Virus record (IMG/VR): IMGVR_UViG_3300026521_000081
Location: 17,184-81,183 of that record
Origin: a virus
DNA length: 64,000 nucleotides
Strand: one strand, 5' to 3'
A model generated the notes under the pieces. The model was not told the origin of the DNA, ran no database searches, and saw only the letters and a program-made list of their open reading frames with translations. This document shows positions 19,373-27,530 of this stretch, piece by piece; the stretch's first letter is position 1, and every line of letters begins with the position of its first letter. Made by a program: the position numbers and the translations under genes.

Positions 19373-19720
19373 TTAAAGTACTCCGATTGTCTCTAGTACC
19401 TCTTTGGTATGTTTTCTTATCATCATATGCATTCTCCTTTCTATGGTGACCCTTCCTTTAAACCGCTCTTCATAGTCATCTTCTAAGTAGAGTCTTTTTA
19501 ATCTATTTATTTTATCCAATACATTTGGTATGAGTTTACCCCCTGTGGAGAGGTAGGTCGAGAGGGTGAGATGATTGATTCCATTCTGTACCTTGTTTTT
19601 ATTCTCGTAGTATTCTATCTCATCAGTGACTGTACTGAAGAATGTGGTTATCTCTTCGAATAGCTTGTCATCAATCTCTATCTTATTCCCTCTACGAAAC
19701 CAGTTCATAAAGTTAAACAC
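19373..19720 (-). CDS. Unknown protein, 115 aa, GTG start
   Basis: Not recognised. I place the start at the GTG at 19720 (VFNFMNWFRRGNK) because AAAAGGAGAGACA lies right before it; an ATG ten codons upstream has no such site. The protein is helical, with basic residues at both ends (RRGNKIEID; GRVTIERRMHMMIRKH). Confidence 0.6.
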   Translation of the reverse strand: MFNFMNWFRRGNKIEIDDKLFEEITTFFSTVTDEIEYYENKNKVQNGINHLTLSTYLSTGGKLIPNVLDKINRLKRLYLEDDYEERFKGRVTIERRMHMMIRKHTKEVLETIGVL

Positions 19721-19802
19721 TGTCTCTCCTTTTATATCTTTCATTAACATTAAAAAAGGCTGATAAATCTTTTAGTGAAATGACCAATGAAAGGATAGAT
19801 AA

Positions 19803-20213
19803 ATGGAAAACAAAGTAGAAGAACAAGAAATCATTGACACTATGTCAGATGAGGAACTCAACCGTAGGTTAGCTGTAAACTTGAGTAGAAAAGCAAGGAT
19901 AGGCGATGCACTCTGTAAAGGTGGTGTGCCAACAGACCCAAAAGAGATAAGACTCTACTTGGATGTAACGAGGGATGAAGAAGCCACGATGTTAGAGATG
20001 AAGAAACAACGTGCAGAAGAATCCAGAAATGAGTCTGACGACGAGTACAAAGCGACTATCCTAGAGGTACTTCGAGAGACAAAGAGGAAACGAAAAGATG
20101 TAGAAGTAATTGAGAAGATACCAGATGAGATAGCCAGTAAGATAAAGTACCTGGAGACTGAACTGAACCAAGAGAAAGAGACATTAGATTTAGCAGACTT
20201 TGTAGAGGATTAG
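19803..20213 (+). CDS. Unknown acidic coiled-coil protein, 136 aa
   Basis: Not recognised. Starts MENKVEEQEIIDTMSDEELN, almost entirely charged and helical, ending in a glutamate/aspartate-rich tail (LDLADFVED). AAAGGATAGATAA precedes the ATG. It heads a plus-strand run (19803-22326) in which the following genes are separated by at most a few bases, so it is probably cotranscribed with the RuvC-like resolvase. Confidence 0.7.
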   Translation: MENKVEEQEIIDTMSDEELNRRLAVNLSRKARIGDALCKGGVPTDPKEIRLYLDVTRDEEATMLEMKKQRAEESRNESDDEYKATILEVLRETKRKRKDVEVIEKIPDEIASKIKYLETELNQEKETLDLADFVED

Positions 20214-20216
20214 GAT

Positions 20217-20987
20217 ATGGTAACACGAACAATACATAGTATGGCACTACAAGGAGCATCTTTTATAAAAGATGCCACCTACTCAGCAATGCCATATACA
20301 ACACTCAATGAGAAGTATGATATAGAATACACATACGATACAGAAGAACTTCCGCAACTAGGTTGGTATGGTCTAGGGATAGACTTTAGTCCTCTCATTG
20401 ATGACGATGAAGCAGACTTGAAAGATTACGTCCATAGTGTAGCAGACTTTGATACATTCTTACCACTCCCATTTATTGTAAGAGATAAATCGGTTGGATT
20501 AACGCAGGATGAGAAAGACCGATATGGAATTTTTGTAGAGAAGACAATCGATGATACAGATTACATACTATGCTATTTAAGAAAGATAGATGCATTAGAG
20601 TCAACAGTGAAAATATCAGAAGTAGAAAGGGATGAAGATGGTAGGTACAATACTGTTGAACACGTACAAGAGAACCCTCCCACACCAAAACTGAGTGGCG
20701 ATGAATCAAACAGAGGAATGATTACTTCAACAAATGCAGTGGTTGAACTCTCAGAGTATGATGTAGGAAAGCTCTTAGAAGCATCAGACTTACTCTACCC
20801 AGAAATAGATGAAGATGTTAGACACAGTGTACGTGAAATTGCACTCTACTCTGGTATACGTGTACCTGATGATATTGTGGTCGCACAGGCACTATTCTTT
20901 AAGTATATTGAACTCAACACCGAGAATGAAGAAGCATACTCCACGAGGGTGAGTATCGGTTCACTAACACCAAAGGTAAAACTATGA
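20217..20987 (+). CDS. Probable virion or baseplate-associated protein, 256 aa
   Basis: Not recognised. Starts MVTRTIHSMALQGASFIKDA; contains aromatic, acidic segments (LGWYGLGIDFSPLIDDDEAD; FDTFLPLPFIVRDK) and no transmembrane helix. The end overlaps the RuvC-like gene by 4 bases (ATGA type), implying coupled translation. Its small neighbours are mixed structural and DNA-processing, so role is open. Confidence 0.65.
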   Translation: MVTRTIHSMALQGASFIKDATYSAMPYTTLNEKYDIEYTYDTEELPQLGWYGLGIDFSPLIDDDEADLKDYVHSVADFDTFLPLPFIVRDKSVGLTQDEKDRYGIFVEKTIDDTDYILCYLRKIDALESTVKISEVERDEDGRYNTVEHVQENPPTPKLSGDESNRGMITSTNAVVELSEYDVGKLLEASDLLYPEIDEDVRHSVREIALYSGIRVPDDIVVAQALFFKYIELNTENEEAYSTRVSIGSLTPKVKL

Positions 20988-21517
20988 CGATTATGGGAAT
21001 AGACCCAGGTACGACAACAGTTGGTGTCTCTATTTTTATCTTAAACGATAACTTAGAGATTGTTGATAGATACTCTGAGTTATTGGATATGAAACGTGTA
21101 GGATATGTAAATAGGCTAAATAACAAAACAGACTATAAACTTGAACGTATCGAACGTAGGGTATCTGAACTCATTCATATCTATAAACCATTCGCTATGG
21201 TGGTAGAAATGCCATTTATGAACAATAGTAGACCACAAGCAGTTATACCACTCGCACGCTCACTACAAGCTATTATTGGTGCAATGGTGCGTGCTTCTCC
21301 GAATACGCCAGTACTGAGACCTAGTCCAAGTAATATTAAAAATGCAGTGGGTGTTTCTGGAGGGAGTAAGAACAAAGGGGATATGACAGTCGCTACGGTA
21401 AAGTTAGGTATTGCTAATGGTGATGAGTCTGAACACGAGATTGATGCTATTGCTGCTAATTGGTATCTACTATCAATCGTACGACACAATTATATGTTAC
21501 CATACTTAATGGACTAG
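20984..21517 (+). CDS. RuvC-like Holliday junction resolvase
   Basis: 177 residues. RuvC family enzymes cut four-way DNA junctions using a cluster of acidic residues in an RNase H fold. Visible: Asp7 in MTIMGIDPGTTTVGVSI, the hallmark first strand; Glu75 in MVVEMPFMNN; and Asp154 in SEHEIDAIAANWY, the C-terminal helix acidic residue. Length agrees with RuvC. In large phages such enzymes resolve branched replication and recombination intermediates before packaging. Coupled to the gene upstream by overlap and followed 2 bases later by a virion-like gene. Confidence 0.85.
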   Translation: MTIMGIDPGTTTVGVSIFILNDNLEIVDRYSELLDMKRVGYVNRLNNKTDYKLERIERRVSELIHIYKPFAMVVEMPFMNNSRPQAVIPLARSLQAIIGAMVRASPNTPVLRPSPSNIKNAVGVSGGSKNKGDMTVATVKLGIANGDESEHEIDAIAANWYLLSIVRHNYMLPYLMD

Positions 21518-21519
21518 AT

Positions 21520-22326
21520 ATGCGTGGATATAAACTATACGGATATGGTGTTGTAACAAAAGACATCGAGGTCAATGATAAGTACGCAACTATTGCTATC
21601 TATGAAGCAGTAAGTGGAAATGAAACATTTGATAACAGTGATACCACAATCGATGAGAAATCAGGTGTAGTCTCTGACGCTACCGGATTTAAAACAACAA
21701 AACACGTCAAAAGAGAGATGACAGTAGAAGCACTCTGGCTCAATGAGGGGAGTACACGTATCAATATACCCATGATGAGTATGGGTGAGCTAGTAAAAGT
21801 CTATAACTATGATGGTACAGATAGGTTCTACTTTAAACCACATCATCTAGAGAAAGACCTAAGACGTAAAGAAGTCGTCATACATGCATTCAGTAACTTA
21901 GACAAAGAGAAAAACTTTGGACAGTCGTTTGATGAATCCACGAGTTACCACTTTATGGTAGATACCGTGAATAAACTGAGCCGTTTCAAGACTGCTACAA
22001 ATGATGGTGAGCCAGTGCTATGGGAGATACTGTTAGATAGTGGTAAAGGGAAGCTCTCTATCTTAGTAAACGGAAAAGAGAAGATAGTGTTAGATGGTGT
22101 ATCTGATAAGCTAACAATTAATGTCAAAGATACGATATTAAATGGTAGTACCTTATTAGCCAACTTATCAAATACTTTCACACTCGTTGCTAGTAAGTTC
22201 TTGAATAAATCAAGGTCAATGATAGTCTACGCCACAACGACAGTCAAGAAGAGTGTTGACTTTAAAAGTAAGTGTAAATTTAATATGTTGAGTAAAACAG
22301 GGGTAAAAAAAGAACCATTAGAGTAG
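21520..22326 (+). CDS. Possible baseplate spike/hub protein, 268 aa
   Basis: Start ATG at 21520 (MRGYKLYGYGVVTKDIEV), two bases after the resolvase stop. The first half looks like an OB-fold-type beta domain; the second half holds short beta repeats (GKLSILVNGKEKIVLDGVSD, then KLTINVKDTILNGSTLL) of the kind found in the beta-helical part of T4 gp5 or gpV-like spikes. That comparison is by eye only. The gene ends in a convergent terminator. Confidence 0.45.
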   Translation: MRGYKLYGYGVVTKDIEVNDKYATIAIYEAVSGNETFDNSDTTIDEKSGVVSDATGFKTTKHVKREMTVEALWLNEGSTRINIPMMSMGELVKVYNYDGTDRFYFKPHHLEKDLRRKEVVIHAFSNLDKEKNFGQSFDESTSYHFMVDTVNKLSRFKTATNDGEPVLWEILLDSGKGKLSILVNGKEKIVLDGVSDKLTINVKDTILNGSTLLANLSNTFTLVASKFLNKSRSMIVYATTTVKKSVDFKSKCKFNMLSKTGVKKEPLE

Positions 22327-22349
22327 TGTGGCAAGTGCCACACTACTCT
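22320..22349. terminator. Convergent bidirectional terminator
   Basis: AGAGTAGTGTGGC (22320-22332), loop AAGT, GCCACACTACTCT (22337-22349). It includes both stop codons of genes 21520-22326 (+) and 22343-22735 (-). Minus-strand continuation has TTCTTTTTTTA. Confidence 0.8.
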
Positions 22350-22735
22350 ACCTTTCTATAAATATCTTTGTTTAGCCTATCTATATGTGTACAGATAGGA
22401 CACACTTCTTTACGAAGTGTTTGGTAATTCAGTACCATTGTGTTCTCACACTTTGTACACAGCACTTTCGCAAACCAGTGATAACTGTACGACTCTTTGT
22501 CGAATCGTTTTAAATTGTTCTCTAACACGTTTAGTGTAGAGAACTTTGCACCTACTACCACGGATTTTGCACCACGACATCTCGCACATGGTTGTGCAAA
22601 TGCCTTGTCTGAGTACACTTTATTTTTCTTCTGTCCACATACTGGACAGCTTGCGATACAACGTTTCACAGTTGTAAGTTTACCCTTCGGTGACACGTTC
22701 GTGAACATCACGAATACCCATCCATTAAATTTCAT
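22343..22735 (-). CDS. Zinc-ribbon-type protein, 130 aa, hairpin-rich coding sequence
   Basis: Eight cysteines in pairs: CPVC (residues ~31-34), CARC (~50-53), CTKC (~92-95) and CPIC (~112-115), giving two four-cysteine zinc sites. No enzymatic domain is visible; nucleic-acid or protein binding is the likely role. AGTAAGGAGAAAGAT precedes the ATG and an AT-rich promoter plus 5' hairpin leader stands before it. The coding strand contains several perfect inverted repeats: ACACTTC/GAAGTGT (22402-22420), GCACA/TGTGC (22584-22597), TTCGTGA/TCACGAA (22698-22714). Confidence 0.7.
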   Translation of the reverse strand: MKFNGWVFVMFTNVSPKGKLTTVKRCIASCPVCGQKKNKVYSDKAFAQPCARCRGAKSVVVGAKFSTLNVLENNLKRFDKESYSYHWFAKVLCTKCENTMVLNYQTLRKEVCPICTHIDRLNKDIYRKVE

Positions 22736-22790
22736 ATCTTTCTCCTTACTACTTATTTAAGATAATCAAACCTACTATCTAGGAACAGCA
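22736..22790 (-). promoter_or_regulatory. Type I 5' hairpin leader
   Basis: Minus strand reads GAATTGCTGTT, then stem CCTA-GATAG-TAGG (22771-22783), then TTTGA. It shares the constant GAATTGCTGT flank and position with the leaders at 40.8, 44.1, 45.9 and 48.8 kb while the stem sequence differs. Confidence 0.5.
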
Positions 22791-22813
22791 ATTCAATACA
22801 TTACAATAATATA
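22791..22813 (-). promoter_or_regulatory. AT-rich early-type promoter
   Basis: Minus strand reads TATATTATTGTAATGTATTG followed by AAT, preceded by a T-run. The same motif recurs before at least eight other minus-strand units. If TATATTATT acts as a -10-like element the transcript would begin near GAATTGC. Confidence 0.6.
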
Positions 22814-22876
22814 CCAGTAAAAAAAAAGCCATACAAATATGGGAACAAACACGCTTACTTGATAAAAGGAGATACT

Positions 22877-25210
22877 ATGTTAATCCATAAAATAACACTT
22901 ATAAATTTTGAGAGAATGTCTCTAAATAATATTAAAACATTTGAATACAAACCATCAAAGTCAGAGACAATTATCGGTGGAAACGGGAGTGGGAAGACTT
23001 CCCTACTAGAACAACTCACACCATATATAGACGGAAAAGACTTTAAGTCAGGTGGCGAGAAAGTCATCGTCTTCTCACATAGAGACAGCGACTACACATT
23101 ATCATTTACAAACAACAAATACTCTTTCATAAAGAATGGTAAAGAACTCAATGATGGGCATACAATGAAAGTCCAAAACAAATTGATAGTAGAACACCTA
23201 CAACTCACACCAATGATGAATGATATGTTTCTAAATAGAAAACAGTTTGTAACAATGTCTGTAAAGGAACGTAAAGAGTGGCTAACGCTCATATCTCCAT
23301 CAGACTATACCTATGTCCTATCCGTCTACCAAAACACAAAGACAAAGCTTAGAGACCTACAAGGACTTAAGCGAGAATATGCAACTAGACTCAAGAAGAT
23401 AGAAGAGAACCTAGAAGATGAAGAAGTATACAATCGTTTAAAATCTTATATCGATACACTGAAAGAGACACTCTCTTCATTACATACAGATATGTCAAAC
23501 CTTGAAGAAGTAGATGATGTGATAAAACAGTGTCACTCTACTATACAAACAATAAGAACACTAAAGAGAAAGCAATGTTACTACCAACCATCATCTATAA
23601 TCAATGAGAAGTTGAATGCAAATACAAGAGCATTAGAAGAGATAAAGAAGTCATTGACTACTGTTGGAAAGATTGAACTAACAGATAAAGAGATACTCTA
23701 TAAAGAGAAACAAGAAGTAGTTGATGCAATCACACATACAAACACATTAGCTATTCCGTTAGAGAAGATAGAGAAGATAGATGAACTCGTACAACGAGAA
23801 GAAGATAAGATACGCACGCTACTCAATCAGTATTTTGAGAAACAAGTAGTTTATCAAGAGAATGAACTAGAGAAGCACCTGAAAGATATCACACTCATCA
23901 CTACGAGACTTCAGACACACACGAAGACGTTAGATGAACTCAGGTATAAATACACGACGCTAATAGATAGAAAATCAAAGGAGTCAATCTCTTGCCCTAG
24001 TTGTCATACAGAGTTTAAAGTAGGTTATAATGAGAATGATGAAGTGTCTATAAAGGTAGAATTGAATAAACATACTGTTATTGTTGACGAGTTAACATTA
24101 GAACTCTCTAAAATAAATGCAAGGGTATCAGAGATAACAATCTTTATGGATATAGAGAATGCTCTAAAAGAGTTAGCATACTTAACAGATGGTGTGGTAG
24201 ACTACACAGATAGTAAAGAGGTATATGATAGGTTTACAAACATACTCCAAGAGAAAGAGATGTTATCAAAACTTGTATATCTAAAGAAGAGAATATCTGA
24301 ATTAGAAGAGAAGATAAAAGTATCTGAGTCAACAGACGAACAATTACAAAAGATAGCACTCTCACAACGAGAGGAACTCTTACAGAAAGAGAAGAGACTA
24401 TTTCGAAAAGAGTACCTATTAAAACGTAATATCAAAACATCACTCGAACAAGAAAATTTAAGGAATAGAATCTCTGAATTAGAAGAGGACCTAACGTTAC
24501 TGACAGCTCAGTTCACTCAGTTCGAGCGGTATGCGTATAATAGAGTAAAGAATGAATATATACAAACACTCATTCGTCTACTAGAAAGTGAACTTACAAA
24601 GTGCGAAGAGCAACTACGAAGGGTAGACAATGACTATCTTATTTATAAAAGAATGTCTGCAGAAGTAGAAGACACAAACAAACAGATAGTTATCTTTTCA
24701 GATATAGAGAAAGCACTCAGTCCAAACAAAGGACTCATAGCAAAGTCTATCATTGGATTCTTGAACGTCTTTATCAACCACGTCAATGAGATTATTCGTA
24801 CAACGTGGTCATATGATATGCGTGTCTTAGTTCCAGAAGTCACTGAGTCTGACTTAGACTATAAGTTCCCTGTCTATGTAGAAGGAAAGATACGAAAAGA
24901 CATTAGTCAAACATCTACTGGAATGAGGGCTATCATTAACTTAGCATTTAAGTTAGCTTCTATGTCATTTCTAAAGATGAATGACTTTCCTATCTACCTA
25001 GATGAGTTTGGTAGTTCATTCGATGTAGAGCATAGAAGAAAGACCATTGAACTCATTAAGAGAATACAAGATGACTACCCACAAGTCTTTATCATCTCTC
25101 ATTATGATGACGTACTCTACTCACTAGATAACAATGTCATTAACCTCAGTGGAGATAGTATGACACTCGCTAAAAATAAAAAACACAATCAGAATGTATC
25201 TATCTCTTAG
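22877..25210 (+). CDS. SbcC/Rad50-like recombination ATPase (T4 gp46-type)
   Basis: 777 residues from the ATG at 22877 (AAAAGGAGATACT precedes it). It forms the ATPase of a DNA-end resecting nuclease with an SbcD/gp47 partner, encoded here at 52453-53517. Visible: Walker A GGNGSGKTS with Lys40; two long coiled-coil arms (about 160-340 and 410-610); a zinc hook CPSCH near residue 372 at the apex; signature region QTSTGMRAIINLAFKLASM near 690; Walker B DFPIYLDEFGSSFD; and an H-loop IISHYDD. Length is a little above T4 gp46 and below bacterial SbcC. The gene stops within a terminator shared with the ligase. Confidence 0.9.
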   Translation: MLIHKITLINFERMSLNNIKTFEYKPSKSETIIGGNGSGKTSLLEQLTPYIDGKDFKSGGEKVIVFSHRDSDYTLSFTNNKYSFIKNGKELNDGHTMKVQNKLIVEHLQLTPMMNDMFLNRKQFVTMSVKERKEWLTLISPSDYTYVLSVYQNTKTKLRDLQGLKREYATRLKKIEENLEDEEVYNRLKSYIDTLKETLSSLHTDMSNLEEVDDVIKQCHSTIQTIRTLKRKQCYYQPSSIINEKLNANTRALEEIKKSLTTVGKIELTDKEILYKEKQEVVDAITHTNTLAIPLEKIEKIDELVQREEDKIRTLLNQYFEKQVVYQENELEKHLKDITLITTRLQTHTKTLDELRYKYTTLIDRKSKESISCPSCHTEFKVGYNENDEVSIKVELNKHTVIVDELTLELSKINARVSEITIFMDIENALKELAYLTDGVVDYTDSKEVYDRFTNILQEKEMLSKLVYLKKRISELEEKIKVSESTDEQLQKIALSQREELLQKEKRLFRKEYLLKRNIKTSLEQENLRNRISELEEDLTLLTAQFTQFERYAYNRVKNEYIQTLIRLLESELTKCEEQLRRVDNDYLIYKRMSAEVEDTNKQIVIFSDIEKALSPNKGLIAKSIIGFLNVFINHVNEIIRTTWSYDMRVLVPEVTESDLDYKFPVYVEGKIRKDISQTSTGMRAIINLAFKLASMSFLKMNDFPIYLDEFGSSFDVEHRRKTIELIKRIQDDYPQVFIISHYDDVLYSLDNNVINLSGDSMTLAKNKKHNQNVSIS

Positions 25211-25228
25211 GAGATAGATACACATTCT
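25191..25228. terminator. Convergent terminator, SbcC-like / ligase
   Basis: AGAATGTATCTATCTC, loop TTAG, then GAGATAGATACACATTCT: 16-base arms with a 2-base bulge. The two genes' stop codons lie in it (4-base overlap of the genes). T-runs follow on both strands. Confidence 0.75.
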
Positions 25229-26328
25229 TTATTCAAACAGAATAGGTTTCCGTTCTTCTCTGTGAGATTATGATGGCATCTAGGACACTGTGTAGGTACA
25301 ATGACAGCATTACCATTATGCTTAGAGAATACAATCTTTGGTATCACTTCACCAGATAAAATAACTGTCACGGTTGCACCAGTGCATACACCAACATTCA
25401 TTAAGTTTCCAGTGTTGTATAAGTTGACTTTTGTGATACGCTTCCCTTTCAAAGTGACAGGTTGTATCGTTGCTTTCGGTATGAGCATACCACGTTTGTT
25501 GTGTGTGTATGTAATCTCTAAGACATCTGTATCAATAGAGATAGGTTTTGGTTTGAGTGCTATCTTACTACCACTGTACTTCTTTGTGTCTTTAAATGTA
25601 TTGGATAGTATGTAGTCATTGACTTCTATCACAAGACCGTCAGTGGGGTATGTACACGTTATACGTTCCATCTTCATAATGTTCTCGTCATTATAAGGAA
25701 GGTATGTGAGTACGGAGAACCCATTGCGTTGAAGTTCATCAATACGTTTAAGCTTATCCGTTTGTGTGTCAGACCCATATGCAATGAACTCAACATACGA
25801 CAAGAGTGTTTCATCTGGTTTATCTGTGTTAAAGAGACCAGCAACAAATGAACATTCGTTGACATACTCTGTCATTCCTTTCTCTTTAAGCATCTTGAAG
25901 TGTTCAATTGAGATAACCAATTCACCCCGAACAGAGTGCATTCCGTCAAATTTAGTAACAAGATTACGTATATATCTGATATGGTTATAGACAGATTTTC
26001 CTTTCGCACCATCTCCTCTTAGGATAGCGTCTTGTAATCTATTATCGTAGACTAATTCAACAGCAATGCCATCTATCTTTTTAGAGATGAGTGAATCTCC
26101 ATGTTTATCTACCCACATCCGCAAGTCTTGTTTATTGTATACATTCTTAATAGAGGTCATTTGTACTTTATGCACCACCTTTCCATCTGAAGTACCTATG
26201 GTTAGACAAGTGCTGTTTTCGTCATCTAGTAGTTTGTTATACAACACATCATATTCAGCATCGGATACAACTGGTTTTCCTTTCTCATATGCGTTTCTAT
26301 ATTTTTCTAATCTATCATTGTCATTCAT
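25207..26328 (-). CDS. ligA: NAD+-dependent DNA ligase, short form
   Basis: 373 residues; seals nicks using NAD+. Domain Ia: GKPVVSDAEYDVLYNKL near residues 18-33, the NMN-binding region. Nucleotidyltransferase core: KKIDG with catalytic Lys84, then LRGDGAKG and VRGELVIS. OB-fold: KPKPISIDTDVLEITYTHNKRG region. C-terminal four-cysteine zinc finger: CPRCHHNLTEKNGNLFCLNKEC-type cysteines at about 348-370. The helix-hairpin-helix and BRCT domains of bacterial LigA (about 670 residues) are absent, so it is a reduced phage form; some other large phages carry similar ones or split versions. ATG at 26328 with AAAGGAGAAC upstream. Confidence 0.9.
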   Translation of the reverse strand: MNDNDRLEKYRNAYEKGKPVVSDAEYDVLYNKLLDDENSTCLTIGTSDGKVVHKVQMTSIKNVYNKQDLRMWVDKHGDSLISKKIDGIAVELVYDNRLQDAILRGDGAKGKSVYNHIRYIRNLVTKFDGMHSVRGELVISIEHFKMLKEKGMTEYVNECSFVAGLFNTDKPDETLLSYVEFIAYGSDTQTDKLKRIDELQRNGFSVLTYLPYNDENIMKMERITCTYPTDGLVIEVNDYILSNTFKDTKKYSGSKIALKPKPISIDTDVLEITYTHNKRGMLIPKATIQPVTLKGKRITKVNLYNTGNLMNVGVCTGATVTVILSGEVIPKIVFSKHNGNAVIVPTQCPRCHHNLTEKNGNLFCLNKECVSIS

Positions 26329-26368
26329 TAGTTCTCCTTTGTATTAAAATTATATACAAATAAAGTTT

Positions 26369-26396
26369 ATACACATGCGGATAACCGCATGTGTAT
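26369..26396 (-). terminator. Hairpin terminator after inner-head-like genes
   Basis: ATACACATGCGG, loop ATAA, CCGCATGTGTAT: 12 bp stem after the stop at 26401, with T-rich continuation on the minus strand. Confidence 0.7.
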
Positions 26397-26400
26397 CCAC

Positions 26401-27528
26401 CTATTCTTTTAAGGATTCAAAATCTTGTAACATTGTAGCTTCATCTGCTATTGAAGATACAAAGTCAGCCAATGAGAACGCATAAGCTTGTACGTTCTTT
26501 ACCATTATTTTCTTGGCATCGGTGGCTCGTTTATTATACCTTTTACGACTTCTATCAAGTGGTGACTTACCATATGCCGCGTATATTTTTTTATGGTAAT
26601 CATAAATCTCATCTCCAGTAATGTCGTACTTATCAACTTTATCTACTAACTTTCTTGCTTCTCCCAATTTTCTAATAAAGTACCCTCTCATCTTTAAGTG
26701 TTCGTCAATCTTATTATCCTTTACAAGTCTTGGTAATGACTTATAAAATTCCTCATCAAGTGTAAGTGGCTCTAGTTTATCTTCAATAGTAGCTGTTGTA
26801 TGTGTAAGAGAAATTACTTTACCAGTTTTCGATAACTCAGGAGTAAACGTTTTAACTCTTTGTTTATAGGTAAATTTATTAATATCTATATCGATTCTAT
26901 AATCGATGATTATTCTACCATTATTTGTTATATTGAAGTTGGTATCAAATATACCATCGACCAATTTTTCAACTTCGTTTATAAACGGTTTAGCATTATC
27001 ATAAATTTTACTCTTTGATAACATCCCATTTTCAACTTTATCAAATATTAGTAGTGTTAAATAATACAAGCCTACTTTAGAAACCTTTCTTTTTTCTTTA
27101 TCTGTTAAATCAGAGAACTTCTTCATTTTAACAATCTCTTCGACTTTAGATGTGTGACTACCACCACCACCACTAGAGCTACCAATCCCGAAGATTGTCT
27201 TAATTAAATCTATCGTAAAGTCGATGAGTGCTTTAATGGCACCAATGATAGCACTAAAGACACCCTCTCTATCCATCTCCATAAGCATAAACGTCTCTCT
27301 ATTTACACCATGTGTATATGCAATAGATGAGATGACATCTTTATACATAGATGCATTCTCTGCATCTAGCGTGGCAATAAAGTCCAAGTCATCCATCACA
27401 TACTGTGCTCTTTCATTGTCTAAAGCACAGCCATCGATAGCATGTGACAATCTATCGATTCTTCGCATAAAGTCATTGATGTCCAGTTTACCTGCTTCGT
27501 ATTGTTTCTTAATAATATCTGCGTACAT
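26401..27528 (-). CDS. Probable inner-head/ejected virion protein, paralogue A (375 aa)
   Basis: Starts MYADIIKKQYEAGKLDINDF. Around residues 88-118 there is an amphipathic-hydrophobic helix (EGVFSAIIGAIKALIDFTID) followed by a glycine/serine linker GSSSGGGGSH. The 368-residue gene just upstream has the same layout (short helical N-domain, hydrophobic helix near residue 70-95, long helical C-part). phiKZ-like phages package several paralogous inner-head proteins that are trimmed by the prohead protease; this pair next to the portal fits that pattern, but sequence identity to them is not established here. Confidence 0.55.
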   Translation of the reverse strand: MYADIIKKQYEAGKLDINDFMRRIDRLSHAIDGCALDNERAQYVMDDLDFIATLDAENASMYKDVISSIAYTHGVNRETFMLMEMDREGVFSAIIGAIKALIDFTIDLIKTIFGIGSSSGGGGSHTSKVEEIVKMKKFSDLTDKEKRKVSKVGLYYLTLLIFDKVENGMLSKSKIYDNAKPFINEVEKLVDGIFDTNFNITNNGRIIIDYRIDIDINKFTYKQRVKTFTPELSKTGKVISLTHTTATIEDKLEPLTLDEEFYKSLPRLVKDNKIDEHLKMRGYFIRKLGEARKLVDKVDKYDITGDEIYDYHKKIYAAYGKSPLDRSRKRYNKRATDAKKIMVKNVQAYAFSLADFVSSIADEATMLQDFESLKE

Positions 27529-27530
27529 TT

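Noticed and set aside
20056-20259. Antisense frames within 19.8-21.5 kb and similar overlapping frames elsewhere
   Set aside because: They lack ribosome sites, have Leu/Ser-rich shadow composition and lie opposite well-supported genes.
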